Source: Ophiura sarsii (Eukaryota > Echinodermata > Ophiuroidea > Amphilepidida > Ophiuridae). From it: 64,000 nucleotides of DNA. Location: NCBI GenBank assembly GCA_035610835.1, contig CM069448.1:14384462-14448461 (forward strand), in the 5' to 3' direction. The notes beneath the pieces are model-generated. The model saw only the letters and a program-made list of their open reading frames with translations, had not been told where the DNA came from and searched no databases. Below are positions 43,988 through 58,900 of the stretch, in pieces. The translations under genes and the position numbers were made by a program. The first letter of the stretch is position 1, and each line of letters starts with the position of its first letter.

Positions 43988-46900
43988 GTAAAGAGTACAT
44001 GTTATTACTCTACATCAGTTTAGCGGCTTTGTGTCAACCCTTTAGTTTGAAGCATAATATTATGTTAGGGAGCACATCAAAACTCGACCGCGCGACAACC
44101 GCCGGTTCCGCCCGGTTGGACCGCATATCATTGTTTAGAACAATAGAAACCGGCTGCAACCGCACGGAACCCCACGGAACCGGCGATTGCCGGGCGGTCG
44201 AGTTTTGATATGCTTCCTATGTTTTATTCGTCCCATACGTTCTTCGTGGAAACATCGCTGGGTGTTTAAACCCTTGAGCACACAAATTGCATGGCTATAT
44301 GCCATTTTGATGATACAGCGCCACCATTTATTATTTTTTGACATGCGATGTGTAGAGCTAGTATAAGAGTTAGACCTGTTGCTTTCTGAATTCCAAATGA
44401 GCTTAGGTCTACCACATTTACAATTTATTAATTCATGAAATGTCACGTCTTTTAAATTGTCTCCTACTCGTTTCGCAAAATGTCAAAAATACTGCAGTTT
44501 ATCGCGAAGAATTATATTACACATTAGTTGGTCGTATTGCTCTTTGTCCACGATATTCGTAATATCTAACGCCAACACACATCTCAACACGCCAACACAC
44601 ACCCCAACACGCTGATATACATTTTTTTATCATCTATCCTTCCTATTGAAAATGAATGGCCATGTTACAGCTCAATACAATATTGCAACCGCAAAGATTA
44701 ATTAATAAAATACATTAAATTCGGTATTTAATTACTAATGTCTTTAAACACAAACCTTAATTAGTTTGTTTTTATATAACACCCTGTACGCTCTTCACCT
44801 TTCCATCGAAGACATCCTCATCTGAAAAATATAAGTGAACTGATGTTTCCAGGGAAATACAAGTTGTAATTGAGCTATATTCAAAATGTCAACGTGACAG
44901 TGAAATGTCAATGCCAACTATAAATATAATGCAGTATTTTGTCGTACGAGGCAAATATTCTACAATATTTTGAAATATCAATCTAAGTGTCTCCGTGTTA
45001 CTTGTCACAGATCTTGTAAATGCCCCTGATAATACTTTACAGTCAAAACAGTAAGTAGATAGGGGCATAGCCAGCGTTTGCATTACAACGTGTTAAAGTA
45101 ACTCGTCTGAGTATCAAATCCAAAATGTAGAGGAATACAAATAACAATCATAAATGGAGTATTTTTATGAGCTAATAATTTGTGTTGATTTTCATTTATG
45201 AGATTTAGGCCTAGAGCATTATTGGAACTTTGACATACGTTGTGACTTTTGCTCATATATAGCTCGAGAACTCTACAGCAGAGATTCGTCAAACTATAAT
45301 ATAAAAACGTAGGGGAAACTGTTGGTGGTTATTTTGACAGATTTGAACACTTTTGCATACACCGATTCTTCCCACACTTTCATGAGGTGCAGCCCCGCCA
45401 ACTCTTTCAATTAACCTTCTTAGAATACAATCCACTATAAACGAATCCTGTTTTCCATGGTTGCGACTAACATTTAGCCCTAATTTCCAAACGATTTTGG
45501 TTGATTACTCTATTTTGATATTGATTTCAGTACAAACAGCGGAACAATCAATCCTATTGTCAACATGTTCAAAGTCAAATATTTTATACTAATCCTTGTT
45601 ACTTTGTTATTTTCTCTTTTAAGTACGAGGCAGAAATGGAGGCGGAGCTTGAGCGATGGCTAGAAATGAAGGATACAGAAATCAAAGAATTGTCGTCCAA
45701 AAAGAGAGAGGTATGACAACTTATAAACCAAAATATTGTTAGGATTTCAGAAATCACTAGTAGTAGTATAAATAATTGTTGATTCGAAATGAGGAATTGC
45801 GTGTCAATAGCTAGGCCTGAAAATAATACCGTATTTAACTCGAACTAGAGGTTGGGTGGTTGAGAACATGTAGACTTGTGTCAATCAAAAAACGGATATG
45901 GTTAGATATTTAAATGAAAGTTTTATACAAGAGATAAAATGTATGTGTTATTTAAGTATTTATTAATATTTTTGAACTTTAAAACTGTCAGCACATTAAC
46001 TGTAGGCTTATTTAATTTAACCGAGTTAGTAACTCTTCAAGTTTTGACATGTTATACTTGTGTTATAAAATAGGTTAATAACAGTGAATCGCCGCAGTTT
46101 CTACGAAACACCATATGGATTTGGATAATTGAGAAGTAGAATGATGTAGATTACTATTGACATTTTGAAGAGTTAAAATTAATACGTAGCTCATAAAAAA
46201 CCCATTAAGAAACCTAACACAATGGAAAATTGTAAAGGCGAGGATCGTTATTCTGGGTGATCCAACCGTCAAAAATACCAATGCAACAACGGAAGGTCAA
46301 TGTGTGTTAGTCAAAAGGACAATTTGTTTACTGTTGTTGTGATGACTTTAATGTTAAGACGACCAGTTTCCTTTAAAGTAAAGTTTTATCTATTTCGATA
46401 GGAAAAAAAGTATATCGTGCACCCTGTTAATTCGAATTCCAAACAAATTAGTGCCACTTTCATTCAAAATCAATATAACTAGGCTTATATTTTAGTGAAA
46501 AAGGTGCCTCAACCCATAGTGAAAGATGATGTTAATCTTTACTTGCCCATTGTGAATTTGTTAACATAGATCTTGTTTTTCAACGCCACTGCTTGATCTA
46601 GTTACGTAAATTAGAAATTGATTTCACAAGGTGAAATATATCACGTTCAACCCACTCGGGTGCGCACTGAACCAACCAAGAATATCCACATTCAAGCACT
46701 GTAACGGAACAAAGCCCCCGAATGCTACAACTGATCATGCAGTTCACTAATTAAACCATAGTGCAACACAATTCAAGGAGCAGTAAAGTGGATATTGCCG
46801 CAGGTGTTCTTAACTCCGCGATGGGTTACTAATGGCGTAAAAGCAAAAGAGCAATAATAAGGATTATGAAATAAACGTGTTGTTTGTTTATAGTAGTATA

Positions 46901-49900
46901 ATGTCTTACATTGATAATCATTCAAGCAATTTTTACAATATTTTTCAGCTTGAGCGATCCGTCGAAAACCTAGACAAGAAGGCGTATGAAAAGACGGTAC
47001 AGAATCAGCAGGTAAGGGACCAGTAAATATTTATCCAACAGATAAAGATAAAACAGTTAATGCATATATATTAACATTTTTTAATGATTCCACCATCTTT
47101 TACATGTTCTGTATCTTAGTCATACCCCTGGTTCCTCACATTGTTGTTATCTTTATTACGGTCACGGTACGATACCATTTAAATCGGATAAGTATGCATT
47201 TAAAATTATGTAGGGTAAAGGTCTGGAACCCTGGCCATTTCCAAGGTGATGCGTTTGTCAAACTGATAATTACCTTCTCCCGTCCAGTATCGCCCAAAGA
47301 AGACCCTGTGTTAATAAATAACCAAATATCCACTACTCAATATCGAATACCAATGATGTTTTCACAAAGTGAGTTTCTTTTGGAATATATGCATAACATT
47401 TCACGAAAAAGACCATAATAGTTTGATATTTTGCACTTTTGGTCGAAAACTGTGCTTTCACCCAACGATCTCCTTTGTATACCTAAACTCTTATTGAATA
47501 CCTCGTACCTTGAAAGTTCCAGCCTAACAGCTCATATCCATTTCATATTGAAGTGCCGTCGGTAGCCCTGGAGGTTTCGGAGGCGTGTGGGAACCCGCAT
47601 TTAAACATGTTGAAGTGTTTTGCCTTGAAAATAAGACGCCGTGGTCCGGATGCAGTTTTCCCACTTGCCGGTCAATTTTCAATAATATCCAATTGATCCT
47701 GACAAACCACTTCCACATAATACGGTATATCATATCAATTTGGTCAATTCTGTCCATATCAAGAGTGACGAGATAAAGACTTAATTTCAAAATGTGAATG
47801 ATCGGCAATGTTGTTATTAAACATGCACAACTGATGCAATGTATTTAAAACGTTGACAACATTTGCCAGGCATACAGGGTGTCCCAAAAGTTTCGACACC
47901 TTTAACGCTTTATATCTCCGGTAACATAATTCATTCGGATAGAGGCAACTTGTAACATTATTTTTATACCAACATTTACAATAACAGCATCTATGTTGCC
48001 AAAGTATAGAAGAAAGTTTCCCGAATTTTAAAACTGCCCCCCCCCCCCCCCCCCCCACATAAAATCGCGTAGTTTAATAAGCTTATCTAATTAATTGAAG
48101 GGAGCAAGAGAGTAATGAAGAGAAATGGTTTCTATGTTTATTGTTTTTAAAATGTTTGATCGAAATACTAGTAATCCTTATTATGAACAGTATTAATGTG
48201 AAAACCTTTTGTGTAAAAGCATATGTGCATTTTGTGATTATAGCTACTCACACCTGGCGCCCTGCAAAATGACACATGTATGGTATTGTGAGTTATGTTA
48301 CCAAACCTTACAGCTCATGTTATATATTAAGGGGACTCAGAAAAGAGGACCAGTTTGGTATCAATATAATTCATACATGATTCCTCTATCCTAATATGTT
48401 TTCAGAGTTCTAACTCCAGCTTTAAAATGGCATCGAAACATTTGGGACACTTGTTATACTTTGAATATGATATTAGAAAAAAAATCATTTCTCAACATGC
48501 GAATAAAACAATAGTTGAACAGGGTCCGGAAAAACAAACTCAAAATGTCAAATGAATACAGGCCATTTTAAAAGCAATGGATTCAATTAACCATCACATG
48601 TTAAAGCCCAGAGTGTGTTGTTTCAGCCCACGAGGAATACTACGTGGTAATGTTTCGTTTGCTATTGTTGCCCACGGTTATAATTTATGGATTATATAAA
48701 ATTTGAGCGTAACGCGTGCATAAAAAGATTTCTTGAGGTAGTAAGAATACGTTTTAGCCCTGCTACAACCACAGGGTATTTCTGAATACCAGGCCTAAAT
48801 ACAACGAATGAAAAAACAATAAGCAGGAAAATGGTAAACAAGAGACGCGACACTTTTTTAAAGCTCTGGATCACGATTTGTACATCTAGGAAAAATACCA
48901 AGTTTTGATAATACTGACTTATATTTGCACTAACATGACTAATGGCCTACAATATAATTACAATAAATTATGTATTATCACGGTTTTTTTCAACTTTTGA
49001 CTTCATCTATTTGATGTACAAAAAAAATATGTACGGTTCATGAGGGAAATTAGCAAAATAGCTCCCCGAGGTGACTGGAGACCGTGGTCTCGGGAAATAG
49101 TAGGCCCACGGTCTCCAGTTACCGAGGGGACCTATTTTGAACCATTTCCCGAATATAGAGCAGTAAATATTTGTTTTATATAACATATATAAAAATATTT
49201 GTGTCATTTGAAATACTTGATAAACAAAGGATAATAGACCTAAGCCTACTCAATATATCTATGCAAGGTCGATTAACGCGAACGCGGGCAGGGAAAAAAG
49301 TTCCCATAATTGCCCTCGCAGCGCCTAATCGCAGGGATATAGTACTTTGTTATGGGAACTTTTTCCCTCCAGTAAAATAGTGGCGAAATAGTCCAATTAT
49401 ATCATGTCACATGATGTAGTATCCACCAAACAAATGACAGGAATATTTTGATGTGTTATACAATATATTATACTAAAGTTTGCGCAGTCACTTTCCCCAC
49501 ACTGGTGTGATTCTTCAAATTTGTCAAAATTATTCATCGCTACATACAGAGATAAGTCCACAGAAGAGAATAGATATAATGAAACTGTCAACAGGTAGAG
49601 GCACAGAGAGTGATCTAGATCTCTTATTTCTCATGGGAAATGCCATAAAGAGTATAAGACAGCAGCAAAAAAAATCGTACAAACAGTGGGTATTCGCATA
49701 ATACGTGATTGGCGCACCCAATAATTTGGAATGTATCAACATTCAATATGATTATGAGCACTCGATATGGTCATTATAGTTTACGGTATACTTGTAATTT
49801 ATTCTCTTCGCGTTCGAACCGCATTGGTTTTTCATGTGGCGCGCCATTAATCGAATATATTGCACAATGAATTCCTTTTTAATCAGGTGCACAATACGGC

Positions 49901-52900
49901 ACCCTGAAGCGCGTTGTGAGAAGGTCAATCTTGCCTTATATATTGATATTTAAATGATTATTCAGTGATGTCTTGGAGGATGCTCGCTCAGTTTTCATAT
50001 AAACTGTAATTTGCACATGTTTACAATGTAAGGATTAGGACAAATCTGCCCTCTTTGTACAACAAAACATCAATTCAAATATTCTCGTTTACGGCAGATC
50101 AGAATTTCACACTAGTAGTTGGGTAGCATAGTGGTTTTCTGTTCTCGGTCCGAGGCTGGCTCAGGAGTTAAAATTATACCAAAATGTTGTTGGTAAAATT
50201 AAAAACCTAAGTTACTGGGTGGTTGATTGACCTTGATCTTGATTTAGGATAGAAGGTCACATGCGTTTCAAAACCATGTATGCTCCCCAGTTATAGAGCT
50301 CTATAAACAGTCACAATATAAATATGCTGGACACAAAGGCTGCTTTCGTGATTTCATGAGTGGCAACAGCAAAAAACGACGATTACTAATGGTCATCTTT
50401 AATTCGGAAGTAAATTATATTTAAAAAATAACACTGGGTAGAAATTCAGCATTACCATTTGGTAGGTAAGTAAAAATAAAATGTCCATTATTGTTTGTGC
50501 GCGCATGTAAAATAAACTAAACGCAACACTATAAATGGAAACCAATTAATCACACATCAGTTTTCAGAAGCCCACGTTAATGGCAAAATAGCACTCAATG
50601 GAACATGGTGTGTGTATTGTTTTGTTATTGAACGTCAAACGTCTTTATATACAACACAATGATTGAAGACCAATAGACGTAGTTGTTAAATTGTGTCCTT
50701 TGAACTCACGTTCCACGAATATACCAGGTTCAACAATACTAATGATGCCCTAGAACAATATCGACGAGAAGGTACTATAAGGCTGGAATTGCCGCCAAAA
50801 TAAGCAACGTTAAATTACACTTACACATTGTCGATGCACTTTCACTGAATTATTTTACTTTATACACATTGGAGATTTTAGTACATCACAAATGACGATG
50901 GCTAGAAATTTGTCAGCATGGCAACATTGCGTAAACTGTAAAGCTTTAGAACGAGTACTGACACTGGATTCTGTTTTCCAATAATATATAACGGGTTTGG
51001 GTTATTAAGTCCTCTGACTTAATTTTATACAGTCGATTTAGCTATTTGCCGGTCATACATTCTTCATTTCACAGATAAGGCAGGCCAGTAGTCATGCACT
51101 GAAGCGCTGGTATGATGTAGGTTCAACGCGCGGCCTTGTTATAGTCAACAACTAGAGCGGTTCGCGGGTTTCGCGGTTACCGGATTTGGCAGTTATTTGG
51201 GTTTCATGATCTTTGGTTGTGTGCGGTTTTGGTAGACATTGTTCGAGGTTGGTACATTAAGATCCCAGCGGAACCAGATTCGATGACTGCCGCATTATTG
51301 GTGATGTGTTTCGTGTATTTGCTTATTTGCTATTGTATCCCGGTGTTAGCGATATATGTCTTTTATCATGGATAGTACGATGGTAATATTTATTCAAATT
51401 TACTGTCTTTGGTGTTTCTACACGTGTTTACCTTTTTGCTATAGATTACACCGTTCCACGGTGATCCTGGCAGATATACTTTACACTGCGCCAAAGTATT
51501 TGGTAACTTAAGAGGGACTGGAACGCGATATTTGCAGCGAGGGTCGCGATAACACGTTAAAACAAGCATTTGTTTCAACTCCTTTAGGTCTGAAAGGATC
51601 GGTGCTATAAAAGTATAAATTTGTAAGTGTAAGGGGTTGTTCATAAGGGAAATAAATGTTCTACGCAGCAATACAATTCCATGGTGTGCACAAACATGAC
51701 AAAGAGTTTGTTATGGTTACATAACTTACATTGTTGTGGTGACAAATTATAACAGTGTAGCAGGCAGCGAATAATGGTTTCGATTGAATGTTTTTTCTGT
51801 ATCTGTTGTTTAAGGGTGGGTGGTTATAGGTAAGGAGGGCAATAATCAGTTTCACTTTGGTAGGGGTAATCCAGAAGCTATTTCATGGGCACAAATGTAA
51901 CGTCACTTCTTCATTGTTTATAGGTTATTTGTCAATTATCTTGTGTAAGCCTGTGACTGCTGAAAGCAAATGCCCATTGTTTAGTGCAAATGGCCATTGT
52001 TTAGTGGGGTCATTTTAATAATTTAGCGTGGTTGTCATTCACAGCCATTTAGGGACCGTTCATTATTTATGGTGGGGGGGGGGGACTTGGGACAATTTCG
52101 AGACCCGTTTGTCAAAATTACCTAACCCCCCTACAGCTGAAACTGAAAATTACATTACCCCCTGCTAACCAGTAGCTTTTTACTCAACCCCCCCCCGAAA
52201 AAAAATCAACTTGTCACATACTTTAAGGGGCTGTCTTTTCATATGGAAATTTGTGCATGGATACGTTGGAACACATTTTAGGGTACCCATCATTTTTTAG
52301 CTAAAATCAGCAGCATTTTTTTTCTCCTTGTGATTTCCATGCGAACGTCATTTGTTCCGTCAAATGTGTTGCGGTTTGACCGGGTTACACTAACCTTATA
52401 CGTAGCTCAAAATGTGTAATCATATCCAAAGAAATCAAATCGGGTCACATTTTAAGGTATTCGTCATCAATGCAGACGTCATTTGTTCCATCAAATGTGT
52501 TGCGGTTTTACCTGTTAGTTACACCGACCTTATACGTAGCTCAAAATGTGAAATCATATCCGAAAAATTCAAACTCGGGCACATTTTATTGTATCCGTGC
52601 TTTTTTATCCTAAATTAAATCAGCAGCGGAAAAAAATCCACGTCATTTGGGCTGGGATTTTCGGGAATTCGCCCAAAAAACGAAACGGGTCCCGAGATTC
52701 CCGAAATGTCTTTAAACATTTGATTCTGAAATCATCCATATTCATCAAAATAAAAACAAATAAACAACGTGCCTTGGTTACAAGCCCCAAAACACCTTAG
52801 TAACGCCTAGTTCTAAAATATTTTGGACCAAAAAAATATGCCCATGCAGTAGGTATGAATATAATACACAACATATCCAATTTTCGCCTAATACCAACAC

Positions 52901-55900
52901 TCTTCCTTTTCAAAATTTGGGCTACACAAACGAACCACGCTATAAAGCAGTAACTGGTCCGTGATTACACAACACATACGGACAAAACCCACCAAAAATG
53001 AACCTGGCAGAATCATGCTACTAAAACAGTATTCGAGGCTACTTGTAGCCATCTCATAATGACAAAAACGAATGAAAAAAACCCCCAAAACGGCCTCAGT
53101 GGAACATAATGGTTAGTTTTAACATGTGTTTAGCCAATATGAAGGATATCCAAGCAGGCATTTCACCCTCAATATAAACCAGGGAATATCCAACGGCCAC
53201 AGTATTAACACATAACGTTGAATTATGTGTTCTATCCGCCTCCCTGAACCCATTCATAAGTAAGTAAGATGACGAGCTTTGAAGATTCCTGTAGATCCTT
53301 TTCTTGCTGCTCACAAACACTGCTTTTAATAACGATGTGTATTTTCATTATTTTACAGCTAGAACAGATGGTTTTGGAGCTTAGCAGACACGAAGCTGGT
53401 ATAGTGACGGAGAATGAAACCCTTGTTAAGGTATGTGGTAGCAAAAAGCGGTTCTGTCGATCCCATTCCTACACATAGATTTGTGTGTACACAAATCTAA
53501 AGTAAGGGCTCGATGACGAGAGTTTTGGTGCTGACTTACCCTAACTTTGGTGTTGGAGTTTCTATCCTTTGGGTACCTAGCAAGTATAGCTATAACGTTC
53601 CCCGAGTGGATATTCGATATATATCATGATTGGCACTCTTCGGTGGTAATTAACAGACCCGAGACTTTGGTTTTGTGACCATATCCCAAATCATTGAAAT
53701 CTTGCTTTGGTATGCCAAAGCCAAACCTGACAATTTGTCCATCGGGGTTTCCCCACAACCTGGGGATATGTCCGGACGGCTCCACTTAAAATATTAATAT
53801 AATTCATTTTGTCATAGTACACGGTTATTTTTCTTTGTAAAGCTTCATCTTTTCCAATAAGAATCGAGATGTATCAGACGAAGGGCAATAATTCTCTATT
53901 ACTCCCGCAACGTGTTATGTCTGAAAGAGGTTTGCGCTTATGCTATAGGCAAAAACGTATTGATTAATTCCCAAAGTGCAATTAAAATGTTCCATGCGGC
54001 AGTCGTCTACAGACGACAGTTTAAGATTTCAAAAAATGTTTACAAATGTCAAATTATTGAATTTTATCTTTGGAATCGCCATGAGAAATGCATTCAAATA
54101 AGTACCAACAATCCTAGTATTGGTTCAGTAATCCTTGAGACAGACTTTTAAAGTTGGGAAAGGTTTCTGACAAATCTGTTTTATATATGGTAAAACTAAT
54201 AACCGCGTGGAAAGTGTTATTGTATCACGTCGGAAGTGTGTGCAATGTTCCATGTGCAAACTATAATTACATTTTGCTTCTATCATTATAAACACTGGAG
54301 AATTTACAATCAAATTACGGAATAAGATGAATGAAATTATGATTTTTTTCTTTTTTCATAATGAGCCTTTGTAGATTTATGAGTACAAATTGAGTATCAA
54401 ATAGACCTAAGCAAATAAAGGTGCAGAATTACATTGGATAAAAGAAGTATACCCATACGTTAGTCCTTTCAAATGTGGCAATTAATGTATACATTTAATT
54501 GAACACTTAAGGGGGGGGGGGGGGGGGGGGACTTAAGGAAGTTTTTTGTTGAAGTTTGTTGGTGCTGTAATTATTGAACCATGACTCAAATGTATATAAA
54601 AGTATACCTTTTTGGAAAGGAAATGGATCAGAGAATCCAAATTTGGCATTAATTTTGACCAAAAATGTTGATTTTTTGAGAAAATCACAAAAAAAATCAC
54701 TTTTTTGACCCAATTTTTTTGAACAAAGCTAACAAACATAATTTTGAGTTAAAAATGCCCAAATCACTTGATGATGATGTTAAGACACTACTGGAGGGAC
54801 GATTTTTTTAATTTTTAATCTAATCCAATAATTTTTGAAATTTTGACAAAAAAGTGTAAAAAAAATTAAAAATCCATTTTTCATGTTTTTTGGCACTTTT
54901 TGGTCAAAATTTTCAAAAATATTAGATTAGGTTTAAAAAAAAAAAAATCGTCCCTTCATTAGTGTCTTAACATCATTATAAAGTGATTTGGCCATTTTTT
55001 ACTCAAAATTATTTTTTGTTAGCTTTGTTCAAAAAAGATTTGGGTCAAAAAAGTGAATTTTGTGATTTTCTCAAGAAAATCTACTTTTTTGGTCAAAATT
55101 GACGCCAAATTTGGATTCTCTGATCCATTTCCTTTCCAAAAATGTATACTTTTATATACATTTGATTAATAGTTCAATAATTACAGCACTCACAATTTTT
55201 TTTGTTAGCTTTGTTCAAAAAAGATTTGGGTCAAAAAAGTGAATTTTGTGATTTTCTCAAGAAAATCTACTTTTTTGGTCAAAATTGACGCCAAATTTGG
55301 ATTCTCTGATCCATTTCCTTTCCAAAAATGTATACTTTTATATACATTTGATTAATAGTTCAATAATTACAGCACTCAAAAAATCAAATCAAAAACTTCC
55401 TTAAGTCCCCCCTTAACAACGTTTCTAATGAGACATTTGTTGTATCAGACCAATTATACCTTTGAAACCTGACAAAGTTGAAAATGGACTTCTGCTTTGC
55501 AGTAGTATAAATTGTATTGACATGTATTAAGTCCTACTATTTCACCACAAAATGCATGAACATTTTAATAACGTTACTTTTAAACTCACAATTTTCCACC
55601 ACAAACATTGCTGCGTTTTGTTCACATTCATTTTACAAGTGGTCTTATAATGCGTTTTAATAAAACATTTTTGTGAGATCACTACTTCATGTCACGTGAT
55701 TCGCCATATGACGTCACGACACGCTTGTGTAGAAACGTTCAGCAACATAACTAACAATAGAAGCCATTAATCGTCATAATCTTTCATATCCGTCAATCTT
55801 TCAGGAGAATTCTCAGTTACGACTTCGCCTTGACCAATCGTTAGCCGGTCTTAATGAGACACAGCAGTTGTGCCTTTCCTTACAGGAGGAAACCGAACGA

Positions 55901-58900
55901 GAGAGGGAGTTCATCGAGAGGTACGTGAGGATAAGGTATCGGCCTAACTCATCATTCTTTTCTCTTTCTATGCAAGGGCAATTGTTATAACCATTACATG
56001 TTGTTTAGACTAACACATTATTTTCACTGGAGGTAGAGACAACCTTTTATTGGAATATTATCATCATCATGATAATAAAAAAAAACACTAATTGAACATT
56101 AATTTCGTTGCTAAACGATAATTATTAATTCAAGAACACAAGTTTATAACAGAAGTTAATATTTGTTGATATCATTGAGCAAATCTCTCCCACAGTCCTT
56201 TATAAGTAGCGTGGAATAGCAACACATGAAGATTCTACCCCGCGGCCGACGTATTACACTATCTCATATCTAGCCCATCTTGAATTTATATCCTATACTC
56301 TACATAAATGATAGCACAGTTCATTTTCGATACTGTTAACTGTTAGTGTTGTAGGTAGGCCTATATGCGTGACTATACTTACACGTGTGTGTAAGAGGCT
56401 GATAATAAATATTCATATCACCGTATCAATACGCACGCGTTATGCATACATAGAGGTTTTCTCTGCCTACCAATGACATAGTTACAAACACTAGGACACT
56501 TGTAATAATTTATCGTCTCTTAAAGTAGATCAGAAATGTGTAACTTGGTACCTGTGGAGAAAAAAATTCAGATAACATATATGGCACTACGTTTATAACC
56601 TATAATATTTCTTTGCTCGAAGGAATAGGTTTAGTTGTTCAATTGAACTTAAGGCGGCACTACAAAACTAATACGTGTGGCATCTCGTATAAGTGTCTTG
56701 TACGATAGTCGCCAAAGTACTATTATGCATAACCATAAGTACACGCACTAGTGGTAATTGATGTGACACCAATACAAATATTCCTATTGATCCTAGTTTT
56801 TCGTGGTTGCTTGTACGTATAGGGTCGCAAATGACTATTTTGGTGACTATCGTATAAGTCTTACGTACAAGTCACTTAATACGTTTGTGCCATGCGGACT
56901 GGTTTTGCAGTGCGGCCTAACAAGTTGATTGATTAAGCTTTAATCAAATATTAATCAAATATATTCCATTAAAGGTAGATGACCCGATCACATTTTCGTA
57001 ACACAGAATTATTTCAAACATACGGAGATTTTCATATCATATGAAAGCTCGTATTTTTCTCATCATCATACTGAAATTTGACGGCCTAATTCGGTATAAT
57101 GACAGAGAAATCGACGAAATAGCGTTGAATTACCGCGAATGGTGGTTACCACCGATATAGTATGTGTACTACTCAATGGGTACAGTTCACAGCATCTTGT
57201 GCGTCTAAAATAAGAACCATAATAGCTATGCATCTCAAATTTTGGGACACGACGTTTTTAAGGATGACCTTTCATGTAGAATAGAAAACTTCAAGTTGAA
57301 AATCGGAACATCTACCTTTAAGGGGCATAAAAGCAAATATTGCAAAAAAATGTGCCCTTGTTATACTGAGCTTGTACTGACAGCGCCCTATATTATTGCA
57401 ACTTTGTCATTTTGATTCTTCTAAGAAGCTACATTAAATCTACTATAAAGAGATGACAAATAATTACAACAGTTTATTTAGTCGTATGATAGAGTAAATA
57501 CACTATGTATAATTAGCATAGTAGGATTATAATGCATGATTTAGAATGTCTATGTCACCTCTGTTACCACAGTATATTTCATGTTATATCCTTCATCAAT
57601 ATATTCCTGTTCATTAATTGGTTAAAAGTGTGTCACATGATCAAAAATAGTCTCACCATTAGGCAAGAAAGACCAAAAATGCTATTGACGAGGGAGAGAG
57701 GTACTATTTGGAGAATGAAATAGTCTACTATTACCCTATGACCTCGATTTACGTGTCAAAGTTCTCTTTATGTTAATATTAGGACAGTTGACTTTAGGAT
57801 TGACAAGCCTTATAACGTAAACAGACAACAGTTTCAACAATGGCGGCTGCTGGTGAAACTCCACGGTTTCGGCGTGTAAATGAGGATCAATTGACAGCGC
57901 AGACAGCGAGAACACTATAAACAAATAAAATATGGGGTGTCATTTTTTCGCGAATTTTGCAAGGAAACCAACGCCGATTACACTTTATTGGAAAACGCCG
58001 TACCCTGGCCATAGGCCTACTCGACATGTTGCTTTCCAAGTTGTACGCCGGTGCCCGAAACCGAATGAAATTTGAATTGAACAGTTCGTGAGTTGGAACT
58101 TTTTGAAACTTTTGAACAGTTAACTTTTGACTTTGAAACATACTGCAGCTACAGTACTATATAGTGCCAGGTAGTGAGTAAAATTCTTTTTTTATATTTC
58201 TCGTTGCCTATGCCCTAGGCCTAGGCTAAAATGTGCAAAGCTTAGTGTTAGCCTAGTAAGGCCTAGGCTTAGCTCAGTCTTGAGAGTCTACTTTTAACAA
58301 ATTAATGAACAAGAAATATATTGATCATGGATATAAAACAAATATTTTCTGCTCTTTATTCGGGATCTGGTGGAATCTATTTGGCCCCTCGGTGAACTGG
58401 AGACCGTGGGGTACTATTTTCCCTCGACCTTCGGTCTCGGGAAAATAGTACCCCACGGTCTCCAGTTCACCTCGGGGCCCAATAGATTCCACCAGATCCC
58501 TCAAGAGCAGTAAATATTTGTATACTATCGTATTCAGTTCTCTGTCTCTTCATTTCATTTGATTGGTCCATATCATATTGCATCATTATTGTGATAAGAA
58601 TAGTAAAAACAGCAGATCTTATATATGCTATTATTGTCATACCATTTCTGTTATTTGCCAAAATATTTTAACTGACATCAATTTCATCTGATATTGTTTA
58701 CGCGACAGAGCATATTACTTACTTTGACATCCATATAATAAAACATACTCAGTTTGATGCCCTAGTTTTATATACACACAAGTATGGCATATTTAGCCCA
58801 TATACGACTCTCTGCGATACAAAACAAGCGCAAAGCGGTATTTATGTATCCGTGATATATAACGAAGTGCAAATTCAATTCCTATATTTCCAATATTTAT

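Larger units (their letters stand above)
47012..53358 (+). other. Intron c-d of large-Rab gene
   Basis: 6.3 kb. Contains the mariner-like MITE 47873-48456, hairpins at 49012-49190 and 49291-49372, a G-run repeat near 52050-52090 ('gggaccgttcattatttatgg') and the diverged tandem repeat 52262-52627. Between about 49400 and 52000 nothing is recognised. Confidence 0.8.

Noticed and set aside
57841..57921. Short ATG frame beginning MAAAGETPRFRRVNED
   Set aside because: A good start context and basic N-terminus, but a stop after 26 codons, no donor site in frame and no recognised family.
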